Source of the DNA: Candidatus Poribacteria bacterium
Lineage (GTDB): Bacteria; Poribacteria; WGA-4E; JAJDTR01
Assembly: GCA_028820655.1 (NCBI GenBank)
Contig: JAPPIK010000005.1
Location: 1 to 64,000 of the forward strand
Direction of reading: 5' to 3'
Length of the DNA stretch: 64,000 nucleotides
The translations under genes and the position numbers were made by a program. A model generated the notes under the pieces. It was given only the letters and a program-made list of their open reading frames with translations, was not told the origin of the DNA and did not search any database. Position 1 is the stretch's first letter, and every line of letters begins with the position of its first letter. Shown here piece after piece: positions 28,096 to 37,781 of the stretch.

Positions 28096-29509
28096 GTTTT
28101 ATTGCGGCCTCCCGAAAGGCACATCCACGTGCTTTATAATCATCAAACATATCAAAACTCGCATTCGCCGGGGACAAAAGGATAACATCGCCGGGAACAG
28201 CATGCGAGTAAGCAACTTCAACAGCGCGATTCATGGTCATTGCATCCCACGTAACGACATGGGATCCTAGAGCGTTTCGGATTCTTCCAGTGTGCTTTCC
28301 GAGTAGAATCAGCGCCTTGACCTTAGATTTTACAAGGTCAATCAACGGGGTGTAATCATTCCCTTTATCGTATCCTCCCATAATCAATAGGAGCGGATCA
28401 GATATTGCCTCGATGGCGGCTCTTACCGCATCTACATTCGTAGCTTTAGAATCGTTGACGATTCTTACGCCACGAACGGTTCCAACCGGTTCCAGAGTGT
28501 GTTCGAGCGCATCATGTTCTTTAGGACTGAATTGACAGATTGCAGACCTAATCTGTTCGCACGATACATTGAGAATTCGCGCGACAGCAGTGGCGGCTAG
28601 CACATTGCGGACATTATGCCGTCCAACCATAGAAATGTCGGTTACATCACAAATCCAATTCAATGCCCCATTCTGCCTCGCAAGTATTTCATTTTCACTC
28701 CCCATCACTACCAGATGCTCTTCGGCTTCTTTCGTGCTAGTGTAAGCGCCTGACCTCATGGTCGCCGCATCCTCTGTGAAATAGACCGGCGTTGCAGCCG
28801 TATGCCCCGAAAAGTTGGCGACAACTGGATCGTCAGCATTCAACACAACCCAATCCGTCGGCGATTGGTTTGCACAAACCTTGAGTTTTGCATCGCGATA
28901 AGCCTTCACTGTCTTGTGCCGGTCAAGATGATCTCGCGTAAAATTCAGAACAGCACTTACCGCCGGCTGAAATAATGTGGTTGTTTCGAGTTGAAAGCTA
29001 CTTGCCTCCAACACCACGATGTCTTTTTCGGTGAGCCGTTGGACATTATTTGATAAGGGAACACCGATGTTACCCGAGGTGCACACGAGTGGAAACTTCC
29101 GGCTCTGCTTGAGAATTTCAGCTATCAGGAGAGTCGTTGTAGATTTTCCTTTTGTTCCGGTAATGGCAACCATTTGAGCAGGACAAACACTTGCCGCGAC
29201 CTCCAACTCTCCTATGATTGGGATGCTCAAGGCTCGCGCTGCTTTCAGGACTGGTATATCCAGCGGCACACCGGGCGAAACAACCATCAGGTCCACACTT
29301 TCGATACACCGATTGTCATGGCCTCCAAGAATGAAGCGGATTGCTCGATCTTTCAATGCCTGAACTTCAGATTGGAGCTCGTTCGCCGGTTTGGAATCTG
29401 TCACCTGCACGTCCGCGCCAAGGTCATCGAGCAGTTTCGCAACAGCAACGCCACTGCTATGAAGACCAAACACGGTGATTCTTTGCCCTCTAAAATTCGC
29501 CGGTTTCAT
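28070..29509 (-). CDS. murD: UDP-N-acetylmuramoylalanine--D-glutamate ligase MurD
   Basis: MurD adds D-glutamate to UDP-MurNAc-L-Ala. The chain has the N-terminal GLHSSGVAVAKLL, the ATP loop ITGTKGKSTTTLL, FTRDHLDRH, VNDSKATNVDA and the C-terminal LLSPANASFDMFDDYKARG motifs of MurD. It lies 44 bp after mraY and overlaps ftsW by 26 bp. Length 479 residues is slightly above typical, partly because of insertions in the central domain. Confidence 0.97.
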   Translation of the reverse strand: MKPANFRGQRITVFGLHSSGVAVAKLLDDLGADVQVTDSKPANELQSEVQALKDRAIRFILGGHDNRCIESVDLMVVSPGVPLDIPVLKAARALSIPIIGELEVAASVCPAQMVAITGTKGKSTTTLLIAEILKQSRKFPLVCTSGNIGVPLSNNVQRLTEKDIVVLEASSFQLETTTLFQPAVSAVLNFTRDHLDRHKTVKAYRDAKLKVCANQSPTDWVVLNADDPVVANFSGHTAATPVYFTEDAATMRSGAYTSTKEAEEHLVVMGSENEILARQNGALNWICDVTDISMVGRHNVRNVLAATAVARILNVSCEQIRSAICQFSPKEHDALEHTLEPVGTVRGVRIVNDSKATNVDAVRAAIEAISDPLLLIMGGYDKGNDYTPLIDLVKSKVKALILLGKHTGRIRNALGSHVVTWDAMTMNRAVEVAYSHAVPGDVILLSPANASFDMFDDYKARGCAFREAAIKLETMGSMD

Positions 29510-29553
29510 GCGAAAATCTCGTTTTCCGGTAATCTTGCCGCTGAATCATTGGC

Positions 29554-30657
29554 TCATCTCAACTTGAGTGTACTCAATGCCATTAACATCAAAAGCAGCG
29601 CAACAATCCAAAATCGAATCACAACCTTAGACTCTTCCCAGCCACCTAACAAGAAATGGTAATGCAAAGGTGACATCTTAAAAATACGCTTTTTATAAGT
29701 TCGAAACGACCAAACTTGAAGGATTACTGAAAGGGCCTCTGCCACGAAAATCCCTCCAACGATTACAAGCAGAAATTCCTCTCTAATTAATATTGAAACC
29801 GTCCCAAGCGCCGCCCCAAGGGACAGGGACCCTGTGTCACCCATGAAAACTCGGGCGGGATGGCAATTGTACCACAGGAATCCCAAACCCGCTCCAATGA
29901 GTGCAGCACAAAAGACGGTCGCTGTTTCTCCGACAACCGGTAGATGAACAATGTCCAGATATCCTGCCAACTGTTGATGGCTCGTCAAATAGCCAAGAAT
30001 GCCAAACGTCGCCGCAACAAACAGAGTGCAGCCGATTGCCAAACCATCCATGCCATCCGTAAGGTTTACGGCGTTAGATGTGCCGACAATGACTAAGGTG
30101 GCAAATGGGATAAACCATATGCCCAAATCAGGCTGAAGATCCTTGAAAAACGGAATGATGATTGACGTTTGTGATGTCAAACCATCCTTCGGAATCGGTC
30201 CCCAACGGTAAATGAAAAAAGCAATTGCAATTGCACCGAGTGTTTGTAGCACAATCTTCTGCCAACCGCGCAATCCCAAAGACCGTTGATTCGTAATCTT
30301 CTTGTAGTCATCTAGGAATCCGAGGGCACCAAACCACACTAAGCTGAAAATTAGAAGAAAGATGTATGGTTCATCGAGACGGGCCCAAAGGAATATCGAG
30401 ATTAGTACGGACGAAATAATCAAAATACCCCCCATTGTGGGCGTGCCTGCTTTGGTTTGGTGAGTCTCGGGGATTTCGTCCCTAATCTGCTCGCCAATTC
30501 TCAATCGCCTCAAGCGCTCAATAACGAACGGCCCAAAAATAAGGGAAATCAAGAGCGCTGTTACGGTAGCGTAAATGGATCGAAAACTGATGTAACGAAA
30601 TACGTTGAACGGAGAGACGATTTCAGCGAGCTCTTGAGAAAATAGGTAGTAGAACAT
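29554..30657 (-). CDS. mraY: Phospho-N-acetylmuramoyl-pentapeptide-transferase MraY
   Basis: MraY attaches phospho-MurNAc-pentapeptide to undecaprenyl phosphate, forming lipid I. A ten-helix membrane protein with HQTKAGTPTMGG, the DDYKK aspartate pair (LGFLDDYKK), NAVNLTDGMDGLA, and the VFMGDTGSLSLG and LHYHFLLGGWEESKVVIRFW segments. Length 367 residues. It follows murF by 12 bp. Confidence 0.98.
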   Translation of the reverse strand: MFYYLFSQELAEIVSPFNVFRYISFRSIYATVTALLISLIFGPFVIERLRRLRIGEQIRDEIPETHQTKAGTPTMGGILIISSVLISIFLWARLDEPYIFLLIFSLVWFGALGFLDDYKKITNQRSLGLRGWQKIVLQTLGAIAIAFFIYRWGPIPKDGLTSQTSIIIPFFKDLQPDLGIWFIPFATLVIVGTSNAVNLTDGMDGLAIGCTLFVAATFGILGYLTSHQQLAGYLDIVHLPVVGETATVFCAALIGAGLGFLWYNCHPARVFMGDTGSLSLGAALGTVSILIREEFLLVIVGGIFVAEALSVILQVWSFRTYKKRIFKMSPLHYHFLLGGWEESKVVIRFWIVALLLMLMALSTLKLR

Positions 30658-30669
30658 AAATCATCAAAT

Positions 30670-32043
30670 TTAAACACTTGTTGTGGCGCCGCAATTAAAG
30701 AGGTATTCATCGACAATCCGCTCCAACTTCATGCCGCGCGAACCCTTGATCAAAACCAAATCGCCGGATTGAGAATACTCTCGCAACTGGTTTGCGGCTT
30801 CTTCCGCTGTTTCACAAGCGAAAGTCTTTTCTACGCGCCCCGATGCTCCTCGAACAATATCAAGACTGCGTGCCCCGACGGAGATTAGGACATTGATATT
30901 CTCGGGCAGATTCACTCCCGCTTCGTAATGAAGCTTTTCGGACTCTGTTCCGAGTTCCAGCATATCTCCGAGTACAGCAATTCGCTTGCCAGAAGTTCGC
31001 GTGGTGCTGAGGAACTCTAGCGCCTGTTCTAGTGAGTCTGGGTTTGAATTATAGACATCGTTGATGATGTGCAGTCCATCGCGGTCGATAGGCTGCATAC
31101 GCATATCTGCCGGTTGGTAATTCTCGAGCCCAACACGAATCTCGGTACTTGTCAATCCAGCCCATAATCCTACGCATGACGCCGCAAGTGCATTCGAAAT
31201 ATTGTGTGTGCCGAGACATGGGAGATTGATCCTAGCCGCGTATTTGTCTCTAATTCGCAGGGTGAAGGATGGATTTCCAAGAGTTTGCATCTCTATTTCA
31301 TGTGCCGAAACATCCGCATCATTGACGCAACCAAATGTGGTTATCTTGCCGCACGCCCTGCTTGCAAGTTGTGGTGTCATTGGATCATCGGCGTTCAGCA
31401 CGGCGCAATCAACATGTTCGGTCAGAGAGCCTTTTTCTTTGGCGACTCCTTCTAAGGAACCGAGGAACTCCAGATGGCTATGACCAATGTTAGTAATGAC
31501 ACCTACGGTTGGCTTGACTATTTGTGTTAGCCTCTCAATCTCACCCGGGCGGTTCGTTCCAATCTCTAATACCGCTATCTGATGGTCATGGTCCAATTCG
31601 AGAAGTCGGGACGGAATGCCAATTTGGTTGTTGAAATTCTTCTCGGATTGAAAAACGGAGAACCGTTCGGATAGCACAGTTGTGATCATATCCTTCGTCG
31701 TCGTTTTACCATTACTACCCGTAATCGCGACGAACGGAAGGTCAAAACTGCGTCGGTAATAAGCTGCGATGTCCCCAAGCGCTATCAGTGATTCTTTGAC
31801 TTCAATCACAATCGGGAGATCTGTTTCAACTTGCTTAGAGACAATTGCGCCGCTAGCCCTTGCTTGGCTTGCGGAACTAATGAAGTCATGTCCATCAAAT
31901 CGTTCGCCGATTAACGCGACGAATAGGTCATCTTCGCAGATGGTCCGTGAGTCTGTCGAGATTTTCGAGATTACTTCATTGAGAGCGCCACGGATGAGTA
32001 TTCCCCCCGTTGCCGTTAAAATGTCATTGACTGTAAGGTTCAT
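30670..32043 (-). CDS. murF: UDP-MurNAc-tripeptide--D-alanyl-D-alanine ligase MurF
   Basis: MurF adds D-Ala-D-Ala to complete the pentapeptide. The ATP loop ITGSNGKTTTKDM, GTNRPGEIERL, the NVYNSNPDS-like segment (INDVYNSNPDSLEQAL) and VLGDMLELG, typical for MurF, are present. It is nine bases downstream of murE. Ddl, which makes D-Ala-D-Ala, is not in this cluster. Confidence 0.97.
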   Translation of the reverse strand: MNLTVNDILTATGGILIRGALNEVISKISTDSRTICEDDLFVALIGERFDGHDFISSASQARASGAIVSKQVETDLPIVIEVKESLIALGDIAAYYRRSFDLPFVAITGSNGKTTTKDMITTVLSERFSVFQSEKNFNNQIGIPSRLLELDHDHQIAVLEIGTNRPGEIERLTQIVKPTVGVITNIGHSHLEFLGSLEGVAKEKGSLTEHVDCAVLNADDPMTPQLASRACGKITTFGCVNDADVSAHEIEMQTLGNPSFTLRIRDKYAARINLPCLGTHNISNALAASCVGLWAGLTSTEIRVGLENYQPADMRMQPIDRDGLHIINDVYNSNPDSLEQALEFLSTTRTSGKRIAVLGDMLELGTESEKLHYEAGVNLPENINVLISVGARSLDIVRGASGRVEKTFACETAEEAANQLREYSQSGDLVLIKGSRGMKLERIVDEYLFNCGATTSV

Positions 32044-32052
32044 TATCGTGCG

Positions 32053-33513
32053 TCAACCGTAATGTTCAAGGCATTCTGCTGCTACTTCTCGATCATCAAA
32101 GTAAATCGTTCGGTCTCCTAGAATCTGATAATCTTCATGGCCTTTACCGGCAATGGCAACAAGGTCTCCGGCTTTCGCTAGCCTGATAGCATGAACGATT
32201 GCCTCCTTGCGATCAGGTATGCAATCATGACTCGTACCATTTGGAACTCCCGTAAGAATATCATCGATAATTCGATCCCTGTTTTCCGTACGAGGATTGT
32301 CTGAAGTGATTACGCTGTGATCGGCAATAATTGCAGAGATTCGTCCCATCTTTGGGCGCTTGCCACGGTCCCGGTCACCGCCACAGCCGAATACGCAGAT
32401 CAAGCGCCTCTGGGTAATCCGGCGTGCGGCAGTTAGAAGGTTTTCAAGCCCATCGGGGGTATGAGCGTAATCAACGACGACCGCGAAATCTTGTCCTCGG
32501 TCGACCAACTCGAAGCGACCGGGCACAATTGTGTTCTCAAGTCCCTCTTTTATTTCATTTATAGAGCATTCATGATGCTGCGCGACCCCAATCGCAGCAA
32601 GGGCGTTGTACAGGTTGTAATCCCCGTTGAGACGCAATTTAACCTGAATATCTCCTCGGGGAGTAACCGCAGTAAAGGCAAGTCCTTTTAGCGTTGATTC
32701 AACATCTCGGGCGGTGAGATCCGCACAATTGTCAAGCCCGTAGGTTTGGATGGCTGCGCCTGTCTCCTGGCGCATCTTTTTTGAAGCGGAATCATCCGCG
32801 TTTAGAATCGCCAGTCCATCATCCCGACGAATCTGTCGAAACAACATGGCTTTAGCGTCAAGATATTGGTCCATAGTTTCATGATAGTCAAGATGGTCTT
32901 GCGTCAAATTGGTGAAAACTGCCGTTTCAAACATGAGACCGGCGAGTCTATATTGAGCTAAGCCCTGAGAGGAGGTTTCCATGATTACATACTGCAAACC
33001 CGTGGCAACGAATTGTGCAAAAAGACCATGAAGAGTGAGAGAATCGGGAGTAGTCGTGGGCGCTGGCACCACTTCGTCACCATAGCGATGGCCAACGGTG
33101 CCCATTACTGCTGATTTCAGCCCGGCTGCTTCAAAAATCGCGTGCGTGAGATAGGCAGTTGATGTCTTGCCATTCGTGCCGGTAATACCAATCAACTTCA
33201 GGTGATCTGCGGGATTTCCGTACCAGTTGGCGGCAATCAGGGAAAGCGCTGCTCGACCGTTCGTGGTTTGGATGTAGGTGGCCTTCTTTGGAAGATTCCT
33301 TGGCGGCGGGCGTTCTCCAACAATTGCCTCTGCGCCGTTTTGAACCGCCGGGGAGATGAATTCATGTCCGTCAACCGTTACCCCTTCGTAGCAAGTGAAC
33401 ACACAACCCTGTTCCACCAATCGGTGATCGTGTGTTACGCTTGATATCTCCCTGTGGCAATCTCCTACCGTTGAGATTACATCCACATTGCGAAGCAGAT
33501 GTTGAAGATTCAA
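32053..33513 (-). CDS. murE: UDP-MurNAc-dipeptide--meso-diaminopimelate ligase MurE
   Basis: MurE adds the third residue of the stem peptide. The ATP loop ITGTNGKTSTAY, the carbamylated-Lys region (METSSQGL) and DYAHTPDGLENLL are clear. TSDNPRTENRD contains the DNPR motif that selects meso-diaminopimelate, so peptidoglycan is predicted to be of the DAP type. The start is TTG with AAAGGGA eight bases upstream, 18 bases after ftsI. Confidence 0.97.
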   Translation of the reverse strand: MNLQHLLRNVDVISTVGDCHREISSVTHDHRLVEQGCVFTCYEGVTVDGHEFISPAVQNGAEAIVGERPPPRNLPKKATYIQTTNGRAALSLIAANWYGNPADHLKLIGITGTNGKTSTAYLTHAIFEAAGLKSAVMGTVGHRYGDEVVPAPTTTPDSLTLHGLFAQFVATGLQYVIMETSSQGLAQYRLAGLMFETAVFTNLTQDHLDYHETMDQYLDAKAMLFRQIRRDDGLAILNADDSASKKMRQETGAAIQTYGLDNCADLTARDVESTLKGLAFTAVTPRGDIQVKLRLNGDYNLYNALAAIGVAQHHECSINEIKEGLENTIVPGRFELVDRGQDFAVVVDYAHTPDGLENLLTAARRITQRRLICVFGCGGDRDRGKRPKMGRISAIIADHSVITSDNPRTENRDRIIDDILTGVPNGTSHDCIPDRKEAIVHAIRLAKAGDLVAIAGKGHEDYQILGDRTIYFDDREVAAECLEHYG

Positions 33514-33531
33514 ATTCGATTCCCTTTTAAT

Positions 33532-35424
33532 TTAACGTCTCCCGGCCAATGGCGGCGGGGCAAACACATCTGTTTGATTCAAATATGCGACAGTTTCACT
33601 TGCAATCTTTTTAAAAATGGGAGCGACCACGCGACTACTCAAGGCACCGCCTGCCGGCTCATCGACAACTACGACAATCGAGACTTGAGGGTCATCGGCA
33701 GGTAGAAATCCAACGAACGTGGTAACCACCTTGTTGTCGACGTAACCTTTCCCTTTTTCAGCCTTCTGCGCAGTACCGGTTTTTCCCGCAACATGATAGC
33801 CTTCCACACGGGCATTCCGCCCCGAACCGCCTTCGGTGACGCCTACGAGCATTTCCGTCATCTGCGCCGCAGTTTTGGATGAAAGAACACGACGCAATCT
33901 TTTGGGTTTTCGCTGAGCAATCACTTTCCCATCTCGTGCACGAATTTCTTTCGTGATATACGGTTGCAGCAATTCGCCATCGGCAGCAATAACATTCATT
34001 GCGTTCAGTACCTGAACCGGCGTCGCCGAAATCCCTTGTCCGAATGGCACGGAGGCAGATGAAAAGGCATCCCAGTGGTGAAAGCCACGAAGACTGCCCA
34101 CTTGTTCATGTGGCAGGTCGATTCCTGTTTTCTCGCCAAAACCGAATTGAAGGGTATAGGTTTCAAACTGCTTCTTGGTGAGCCGATTCGCAATTTTCAA
34201 AATGCCAATATTGCTAGATTTTCTAAGAATCTCGCTCAGTTTGAGCCAACCATTTGGTTTGACATCATGTATTGTGTGCCCTCTTGAAAGGCGGTATGAC
34301 CCATTCTCACAAAATTCCTTCGATTCCGGCGTGGCAACTTTTTCTTCCAACGCGGCGGCGGCGGGAACAATCTTGAAGACAGAACCAGGCTCATACTGCA
34401 TCCAGATTGTGAGGTTGCGCTTAGCGGCTTCTTGGCTGGTGGAGTATGCATTCAGATTATACTTAGGGTAATTTGCCATAGCGAGAATTTCGCCGGTCGT
34501 CGAATGCATGACGATGGCCGCACCGCCTTTTGCTTTCCAATTTTTGCAGCCGGTCATTAATTCTCGTTCTGCAATGTATTGAATGTTGTCGTCAATGGTC
34601 AATATAATGTCGTTCCCACTGGCAGACATCGTTTCATAGACCGCTCTGGGACTAATCGGACGCTTCTTTCCGTCGGTCGCAATACTCAGTTCTACAGATG
34701 ATTCGGAACTTGCAATTTCAGATTTGTTGGCGGCACCTAGCAAATGAGAATCGTGCAAATATTCAATCCCATCTACCCCCTCATTGGAGAAATCTGTATG
34801 TCCAATAATATGACATGCATAATCATCCTTAGGGTAAAAACGTCTTTCGTGGATTTGGTACTTCAAGCCGCGAATTGGCTGTACGATTGATTGAATTTTA
34901 GCTAGCCGGTCAAACGGCAAATCTCGCGCCAACCAAATGAATTCCCGCTTTTTCTTTTGAAGTGAGGCAAGGATTTCAGATTTTGGTGTCTCCAACACCG
35001 GAGCGAGCTGAGCCGAAATTTCGCGGGCATCAGCATTGAAAAATCTCGGGTCTGCCCATACCGAAATAAGATCCAGATTGAGCGCAAGCAAATTGTGGTG
35101 ACGGTCAAGGATCTTGCCCCTCGCAGCTCTCGGAGTTTGAATCTGTCGATGTTTCTCCGATCTACTGGTCAATTCGTCATTATGCAACAATTGGACCAGA
35201 ATTAGCCTTCCAATCATAAGCCCAAATCCAAATTGTAAAGCGATGAACAATATTGCAGTACGCGTACGAGAAATACGCACAATTTTCTCGCCATACTCAT
35301 CAGAATCCCATTCGCGAGTTGAGAGGTCTCTCCTTCGAAATAACTTGTTGAAGAGTCTGCGGATCAGCGGTTTGATTTCGTGATTGTGATGCTTGCCGAC
35401 GAATCGATTTCTCAATTTATTCAA
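33532..35424 (-). CDS. ftsI: Septal transpeptidase FtsI (class B penicillin-binding protein)
   Basis: FtsI cross-links septal peptidoglycan. There is one N-terminal membrane helix (about residues 55-80), a pedestal domain (from AARGKILDRHHNLLA) and a transpeptidase domain with SVFK (S348 catalytic), SSN (403-405) and KTGT (548-551). No PASTA domains are seen at the C-terminus. The start is TTG with GGAGA close upstream. The long, basic cytoplasmic N-terminus (about 50 residues) is longer than usual. Confidence 0.96.
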   Translation of the reverse strand: MNKLRNRFVGKHHNHEIKPLIRRLFNKLFRRRDLSTREWDSDEYGEKIVRISRTRTAILFIALQFGFGLMIGRLILVQLLHNDELTSRSEKHRQIQTPRAARGKILDRHHNLLALNLDLISVWADPRFFNADAREISAQLAPVLETPKSEILASLQKKKREFIWLARDLPFDRLAKIQSIVQPIRGLKYQIHERRFYPKDDYACHIIGHTDFSNEGVDGIEYLHDSHLLGAANKSEIASSESSVELSIATDGKKRPISPRAVYETMSASGNDIILTIDDNIQYIAERELMTGCKNWKAKGGAAIVMHSTTGEILAMANYPKYNLNAYSTSQEAAKRNLTIWMQYEPGSVFKIVPAAAALEEKVATPESKEFCENGSYRLSRGHTIHDVKPNGWLKLSEILRKSSNIGILKIANRLTKKQFETYTLQFGFGEKTGIDLPHEQVGSLRGFHHWDAFSSASVPFGQGISATPVQVLNAMNVIAADGELLQPYITKEIRARDGKVIAQRKPKRLRRVLSSKTAAQMTEMLVGVTEGGSGRNARVEGYHVAGKTGTAQKAEKGKGYVDNKVVTTFVGFLPADDPQVSIVVVVDEPAGGALSSRVVAPIFKKIASETVAYLNQTDVFAPPPLAGRR

Positions 35425-35440
35425 TACTCTCCATTTCGAA

Positions 35441-35731
35441 CTAATCTTCTAAATTACGGGCAGGCGGCGCCGGCTGGACCATATGATGTTCGCGTGCATA
35501 GGCGTGAACGCGTTTTGCCGAAGTCAATCTCGCCTCCTCCAGTTGCAGCCCGCGAATTTCGTTTGTTAGCCGGTTCTTTTCTTCTCTAAAATCCTCCCTG
35601 ATCCGCAATGCAATCCTATTTTGCGCTGAGGAAAACCAAGCCGTTGCGAAGGCAATGCAGATGTAACACAGCAGAAGAAAATACGCTAGTAGAGGTAGTT
35701 TTTTTCCCGAAGTTTTTTCGTGATGATTCAT
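35441..35731 (-). CDS. ftsL: FtsL-like small bitopic division protein
   Basis: A 96-residue protein with a short cytoplasmic start, one membrane helix (about residues 13-33), then a charged coiled coil (REDFREEKNRLTNEIRGLQL) and an end reading YAREHHMVQPAPPA, which matches the usual FtsL/FtsB ending. Its position between rsmH and ftsI is where ftsL sits. FtsL forms the FtsQLB complex that licenses septal wall synthesis. Sequence conservation in this family is weak, so the call depends on context. Confidence 0.82.
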   Translation of the reverse strand: MNHHEKTSGKKLPLLAYFLLLCYICIAFATAWFSSAQNRIALRIREDFREEKNRLTNEIRGLQLEEARLTSAKRVHAYAREHHMVQPAPPARNLED

Positions 35732-35860
35732 TCCAACAAACCCAAAAGTATACTTAAATTCACCAGAGAAACAATCTGTTAAAGACTTTCAGATTTTGTT
35801 TCTTTCAGTTGCTGAGTTGCAACCAACTTCATACAAGAAGAAAAACGCTTGATCTAGTTT

Positions 35861-36868
35861 TCAAGATTCACGGATTTTGACTGCAACGCGTAATTTTGCG
35901 CTCCGAGATCGTGGATTCCGCTCGATTTCCTCTACGGTTGGAGAAATCGGGCGTTTCGTCAATATTTGAAGAGAAGGAGTGTGCCGGCATACACATTTGG
36001 GAATGCTAGGCGGACAAATGCAAGCACGAGACAAAGCCCGGAAGCGATGCTTTACAATTCGATCTTCAAGCGAATGAAATGAGATGACACAGATACGTCC
36101 TCCAGGTTTCAGGCACGAAACCGCCGCATCCAATCCCGTTTCAAGATTCGTCAGTTCATTATTGACGTGTATTCGGAGCGCCTGGAATATCCTCGTTGCT
36201 GGGTGGATTCGTCCACGATAGGAACTTTTGGGTAGAGCCTCTTCAACAATCTCGGCAAGTTGAAGTGTCGTAGTGATTCGTTTAATCTGTCGGGCGCGGC
36301 AAATCCGATAGGCTATTTTTTTTGACCATCGTTCTTCGCCAAATTTCAGAAAAATGTCGGTGAGCGCATGTTCACAATAGTCATTAATCACCTCTGCAGC
36401 CGAGAGCGGTTGATTTCTGTCCATACGCATGTCCAATTTTCCCGACTGAGAAAAGCTAAATCCCCTCGACGGTGTATCTACTTGCAAAGAAGAAACTCCC
36501 AAATCAAGTAACACTCCGTCTAATTTTCCGACTGAAAGTGTTTTCAATTGTTCATTCAAATTGGCATAGTTCCCTTGAATTAGTGTGCACCGTTCTCCAA
36601 ACCCGCACAAAATTGTCTTCGAAATGGCGAGAGCATCCACATCCAAGTCGATTCCGATGAGTCGTCCGCTCGGTGCGGATTCCTCCAATATATGTGTCGC
36701 ATGCCCTCCCAAGCCAGCCGTACCGTCGACGTAAACTCCGGTGTCCCGAGGCGTCAAATACCTGATGACTTCGCGTACAAGCACCGGGATGTGTACTCCG
36801 CCTTCTATCTCTTGACTGGCTGTTGTTTCATCTACTTCTATAATTCTTGTCAATCGATTATCATTCAT
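35861..36868 (-). CDS. rsmH: 16S rRNA m4C1402 methyltransferase RsmH
   Basis: RsmH (MraW) methylates N4 of C1402 in 16S rRNA with SAM. The family markers HIPVLVREVI, DGTAGLGGHA, LDLGVSSLQVD, RGFSFSQSGKLDMRMD and ISFHSLEDRIVKHRF are all visible. The chain is 335 residues, with about 24 extra N-terminal residues before the usual HxPVL start. There is no better internal start. It heads the division cluster; mraZ, which often precedes it, is missing. Confidence 0.98.
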   Translation of the reverse strand: MNDNRLTRIIEVDETTASQEIEGGVHIPVLVREVIRYLTPRDTGVYVDGTAGLGGHATHILEESAPSGRLIGIDLDVDALAISKTILCGFGERCTLIQGNYANLNEQLKTLSVGKLDGVLLDLGVSSLQVDTPSRGFSFSQSGKLDMRMDRNQPLSAAEVINDYCEHALTDIFLKFGEERWSKKIAYRICRARQIKRITTTLQLAEIVEEALPKSSYRGRIHPATRIFQALRIHVNNELTNLETGLDAAVSCLKPGGRICVISFHSLEDRIVKHRFRALSRACICPPSIPKCVCRHTPSLQILTKRPISPTVEEIERNPRSRSAKLRVAVKIRES

Positions 36869-36920
36869 TGTGAACCCCGAACTGTTCCTTCAGCCGACTT
36901 TGACACCATGGATTGACGGC

Positions 36921-36948
36921 ATTATAATGGTAGGACATACGGTGTCAA
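36921..36948 (-). promoter_or_regulatory. Division-cluster promoter before rsmH
   Basis: On the minus strand a perfect TTGACA (36943-36948) and a perfect TATAAT (36921-36926) are separated by 16 bp, and the start is expected about 45 nt before the rsmH ATG. No MraZ-type direct-repeat operator was noticed. Confidence 0.8.
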
Positions 36949-37056
36949 GCCGAAACGAAGTCCTATTTGGATTGAAGATCCTGGCAAAGATACCGTTACA
37001 CCTAAGTTTGCGCACGATTAAGTCAGATTACTCAAATCCCTATGAATAATTACCAC

Positions 37057-37085
37057 TTTACAATTTTCTCGATATGAGATAAACT
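37057..37085 (+). promoter_or_regulatory. Promoter of the unknown gene/MtaA-like pair
   Basis: TTTACA (37057-37062) and TAAACT (37080-37085) are spaced by 17 bp. The ATG is at 37109, after an AGGAGG ribosome-binding site at 37094-37099, so the leader is very short. Confidence 0.55.
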
Positions 37086-37108
37086 TGCATCTTAGGAGGA
37101 CTATAATA

Positions 37109-37738
37109 ATGGGCGAAACGCTGGATCTCGGCAGAAGAATCGAAGTCGTTCCAATGGACGCGCATTTTCACGACATAACCGTTGCTCTCTATCGTCAGTT
37201 GCGCAATGAAGTAGCTACATTTGTGGTTCATTCCTATAGCCGTATTGATGGTTCCTATGGACGCATTGCATCGATTGTCAATGCAATGCAAATTTTGGGT
37301 GGCATGGAGTTGACGTCTGACGGACAGCTTCAGTTCCCCTGTAAAGAGAGTCATGAACTAGCGTGTCGACGAGTTTTTTTGGAAGCGTGTAAAACCAGTT
37401 CGAACGAACCGGTTGAATCGCGTCCTTTGAATGTCTTAGACAAAAAATCCGGCCTAAACATCACTGTTTCCAGCACTGGCGCTGGCGTTTACGATGTCGG
37501 CGCCAATGGAGACGCCAAGAGCAAAGACCGACGAATTTCTGCGATTGCGGGCGGTTTAATTAAGTTAGGACAGATGGTGGACGAAAGAGTAGACCGCGTC
37601 TCTTTTTCCTGTGGACAACCCCATGACGCTCTAGTCGGTTTGTTGCTTGTTCGTGCACCTAATGTAAGAGCTATTATGCGCGAGCAAGAGATGGCGTCCT
37701 CACGTGGAGTTCTTTCAGCTCCAAGCCAACAAGAATAA
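37109..37738 (+). CDS. Conserved-looking protein of unknown function beside an MtaA-like gene
   Basis: I do not recognise this protein. The ATG at 37109 has an excellent AGGAGG site, giving 209 residues; the upstream ATG of the same frame at 37085 is inside the promoter. It has no signal peptide or membrane helix. It looks like a globular alpha/beta protein: RRIEVVPMDAHFHDITVALY at the start, two Gly-rich hinge segments (AMQILGGMELT and AIAGGLIKLGQM) and a near-terminal SFSCGQPHDALVGLLLVRAPN that could hold a metal or active-site Cys/His pair. It ends 43 bp before the MtaA-like gene, so the two are probably co-transcribed. A role in the same methyl-transfer process is inferred from position only. 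Confidence 0.65.
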   Translation: MGETLDLGRRIEVVPMDAHFHDITVALYRQLRNEVATFVVHSYSRIDGSYGRIASIVNAMQILGGMELTSDGQLQFPCKESHELACRRVFLEACKTSSNEPVESRPLNVLDKKSGLNITVSSTGAGVYDVGANGDAKSKDRRISAIAGGLIKLGQMVDERVDRVSFSCGQPHDALVGLLLVRAPNVRAIMREQEMASSRGVLSAPSQQE

Positions 37739-37781
37739 CCTTAGGGATAAGACACCAAATCAAGAGAGTAAGGACAATACT

